15,064 nucleotides of DNA from Acidimicrobiia bacterium. Lineage in GTDB: Bacteria; Actinomycetota; Acidimicrobiia; UBA5794; JAOTWH01. A program made the position numbers and the translations under genes. The stretch spans positions 1 to 15,064 of the forward strand of contig JAOTWH010000034.1 in assembly GCA_029863035.1 (NCBI GenBank), written 5' to 3'. A model generated the notes under the pieces. That model did not search any database. It was not told the DNA's origin and worked only from the letters and a program-made list of their open reading frames with translations. Positions 13,513 to 15,064 of this stretch are shown piece by piece (the stretch's first letter is position 1; every line of letters starts with the position of its first letter).

Positions 13513-14871
13513 CTATCCCTTGTAGAGAGGTAGGCGCAGCGTGAACGTGCTGCCTTTCCCCTCTTCTGATGTAACGGAGATCTCCCCGCCGTGGTTGATG
13601 GCGACATGGCGAACTATGGCCAGGCCCAGGCCGGTGCCGCCGGTGCGGCGGCTACGCGCCTTGTCGACTCGATAGAAGCGCTCGAAGATGCGATCGAGGT
13701 GACTCTGCGGGATTCCGATGCCCTCGTCCCTCACCTCGATAGACACCCATCGGTCGTCTGCGCTGGCGCGCACCCTCACCTTGCCAAAGCCCTCGTCCTT
13801 CACGGACGTGTATTTGACCGCATTGTCGACCAGGTTGGTGAGTGCCGCCACCAGCTGCCTTCGATCGCCGGAGACGAATATTCCTTCTGGGAGAGGCTCG
13901 GTGAACATATCTATCCCCGCCTCATCAGCGACAACTTGGACGTGGGCGGTGACCTCGGTGACTACTTCGTTTATGGGAATGGGCTGGGGTGACGCTGCGA
14001 AAGCCTCAACCTGAGACAAATCCAAGATGTCGTCGACTAAGGAGGCGATCCGGTTCGCCTCGCCGGACAAGCGCTCAGCCAGGCGGTCTCGCACGGCTAC
14101 GTCGTCGGTCTCGGCGATGGTCTCGGCGAGAACAGATAGGGCTCCGAGGGGGGTCTTCAACTCGTGACCCACGTTGGCGATGAAGTCGCGGCGGATGGTG
14201 TCAACCTGGCGCTGGTCGGTTACGTCCTCGATGAAGACGACGGCCCCCAGGCTCTCAACGCCGTACTCCAAAGGCGCCCCGTGGAGGCGCAGCACTCTTC
14301 GCATTGGTGAGTAGCTGTCAACCTCGATCACCTCGGAGTTTCTGGTCAAGATCACCTTTTCCAGCAGCTCTTTCAGTCGGACCTCCGTGACGGCCTCGCC
14401 GTGCGTCGCTCCGATGAACTTCGCTCCCGCCGGGTTCACGAACGTCACCGTGCCGGCGTCGTCGGTTGCCATGACCCCGAAGTTGGCAGACTCGAGCGAG
14501 CCCACCAACTGGGCCCTCTCACGTTCTGCCCGGCTGAGGTACGCCTCAACGCGGTCTACACCCTCGGTGAGGGAGCTCGAGCGCGCAATGCCCTTGGTTC
14601 GCTCAACGCCGATTCTCTGGATGGCGTCGTCCACCGACGCGTTGGCGCTGCGCAGCTGCTTCCAAAGCGTCAGGCAGGCAACGGCGAGCGCGCCGGCGCC
14701 AATGGCCAAGAGGATGACGAGCACGGTCACGTTGGGCAGGATATCGCGCAACCCGGGCAAGCCTCGTGAGGCGCCCGAGGAGTTCGCCAAGGGTTCATCT
14801 GGAGACAGCTTTGTGGTCAACCGAGTGATGTAACTTGGCGAGCCGTGGATCAGCTCAAAGGCGAATCTCAT
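13513..14871 (-). CDS. Sensor histidine kinase, PhoR/SenX3-like
   Basis: This is a membrane sensor kinase. From the 5'-most ATG it has 452 aa, with one transmembrane helix (about 47-69), a linker helix, a PAS domain (about 121-222, LESANFGVMATDDAGTVTFVNPAGAKFIG), a dimerisation domain with phospho-acceptor His236 in FIANVGHELKTPLGAL, and a catalytic ATPase domain with N box (LVDNAVKYT, Asn350), G1 (DEGIGI, 382-387), F box (FERFY) and G2 (GGTGLGL, 411-417). The architecture and HELKTPL segment resemble SenX3/PhoR kinases, which usually sense phosphate status. The neighbouring divergent Na/Pi symporter supports that. No response-regulator gene is visible in the window. The start is uncertain: no ribosome-binding site precedes 14871, and residues 1-45 are not conserved-looking, so a GTG near residue 48 or a TTG near residue 18 may be the true start. 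Confidence 0.9.
   Translation of the reverse strand: MRFAFELIHGSPSYITRLTTKLSPDEPLANSSGASRGLPGLRDILPNVTVLVILLAIGAGALAVACLTLWKQLRSANASVDDAIQRIGVERTKGIARSSSLTEGVDRVEAYLSRAERERAQLVGSLESANFGVMATDDAGTVTFVNPAGAKFIGATHGEAVTEVRLKELLEKVILTRNSEVIEVDSYSPMRRVLRLHGAPLEYGVESLGAVVFIEDVTDQRQVDTIRRDFIANVGHELKTPLGALSVLAETIAETDDVAVRDRLAERLSGEANRIASLVDDILDLSQVEAFAASPQPIPINEVVTEVTAHVQVVADEAGIDMFTEPLPEGIFVSGDRRQLVAALTNLVDNAVKYTSVKDEGFGKVRVRASADDRWVSIEVRDEGIGIPQSHLDRIFERFYRVDKARSRRTGGTGLGLAIVRHVAINHGGEISVTSEEGKGSTFTLRLPLYKG
14831..14836 (+). promoter_or_regulatory. Candidate -10 element for the Na/Pi symporter gene
   Basis: TAACTT fits TANNNT and lies 8 nt before the GTG at 14845, which has no Shine-Dalgarno. A leaderless transcript would explain this. 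The element lies inside the annotated 5' end of the divergent kinase gene, another hint that the kinase starts further downstream. Confidence 0.35.
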
Positions 14872-15064
14872 GCTCGAGGCGGCGGCATCAAGCTGCCGGC
14901 GGCCGTTCGTTTCGCACTGATCGTCTCCCTGCTCTACGTGTTCCTGGTTGGGGTCAAGCTGTTGGAGGGGGGCATCAAGGCGCTGGGCAGCGACTTCACA
15001 GACACGCTGTTCGAGGGGGTCACCAATCCGTTGGCCGGGCTGTTCGTTGGAATCTTGGCCACCG
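14845..15064 (+). CDS. Na/Pi cotransporter family protein, N-terminal fragment (runs off the window)
   Basis: The first 73 codons of an inorganic-phosphate transporter of the PNaS family are present; the gene continues past the right edge. After a short polar N-terminus (MDQLKGESHARGGG) comes a membrane segment, LPAAVRFALIVSLLYVFLVGVKLLEGGIKALG. It is followed by DTLFEGVTNPLAGLFVGILAT, which matches the family's conserved pattern of a GxxLxxxGLKxL helix, then an NPLxGLLVGxLAT motif that precedes the QSSS repeat. The QSSS itself would lie just beyond the window. The likely role is sodium-coupled phosphate uptake at the inner membrane. The GTG start overlaps the divergent kinase start by 27 nt. 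A PhoU-like C-terminal domain is common in this family but cannot be checked here. Confidence 0.85.
   Translation, partial: MDQLKGESHARGGGIKLPAAVRFALIVSLLYVFLVGVKLLEGGIKALGSDFTDTLFEGVTNPLAGLFVGILAT

Noticed and set aside
13591..14833. Plus-strand open frames opposite the sensor kinase (133 and 148 codons)
   Set aside because: They mirror kinase codons, have no ribosome-binding site or domain, and do not connect to the symporter gene.

Overview
The window looks like chromosomal core sequence from a high-GC member of the Actinomycetota. A WhiB-family iron-sulfur regulator is the strongest marker. The non-enterobacterial sdhC-sdhA-sdhB operon with a five-helix diheme SdhC, a zinc-binding anti-sigma factor paired with an ECF sigma factor, frequent GTG/TTG starts and several possibly leaderless TANNNT promoters all fit. 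An uncultured lineage such as Acidimicrobiia is a guess from gene content; nothing in the sequence settles the class.

Layout. Positions 1-1831 hold the 3' end of folD followed closely by icd on the plus strand. Positions 1832-2103 are a convergent gap filled by a compound hairpin repeat. Positions 2104-3258 (minus) encode a secreted HExxH metallopeptidase-like protein, divergent from mdh (3291-4226, plus). A polytopic membrane protein of unknown function (4232-5092, minus) converges on mdh and diverges from an HU gene (5234-5506, plus). HU ends at a strong bidirectional hairpin terminator shared with a convergent SCP2-domain gene (5580-5969, minus). A class I aldolase of the DapA/NAL fold (6092-6979, plus) is followed by a second copy of the hairpin repeat. 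Then come sdhB, sdhA and sdhC (7183-10561, minus, translationally coupled). whiB (10735-11022, plus) diverges from sdhC. A membrane-anchored protein with a possible degenerate Mrr-like domain (11061-11969), tatA (12028-12213) and an ECF sigma / anti-sigma pair (12254-13476) follow on the plus strand. A PhoR/SenX3-like sensor kinase (13513-14871, minus) overlaps head-to-head with the start of a Na/Pi symporter gene that runs off the right edge.

Function. Three TCA steps (isocitrate, succinate and malate dehydrogenases) lie within 10 kb in three separate transcription units, beside the C1-folate enzyme FolD and an aldolase that may yield pyruvate. The right third is regulatory and envelope-related: WhiB, Tat export, an envelope-stress-type sigma module, and a kinase next to phosphate uptake.

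I did not find a clearly new multi-gene system. The best unexplained signals are non-coding. One is a two-copy compound repeat of paired 10-bp hairpins, located in two of the convergent gene junctions. The other is a 20-nt promoter-region box shared by hup and whiB.
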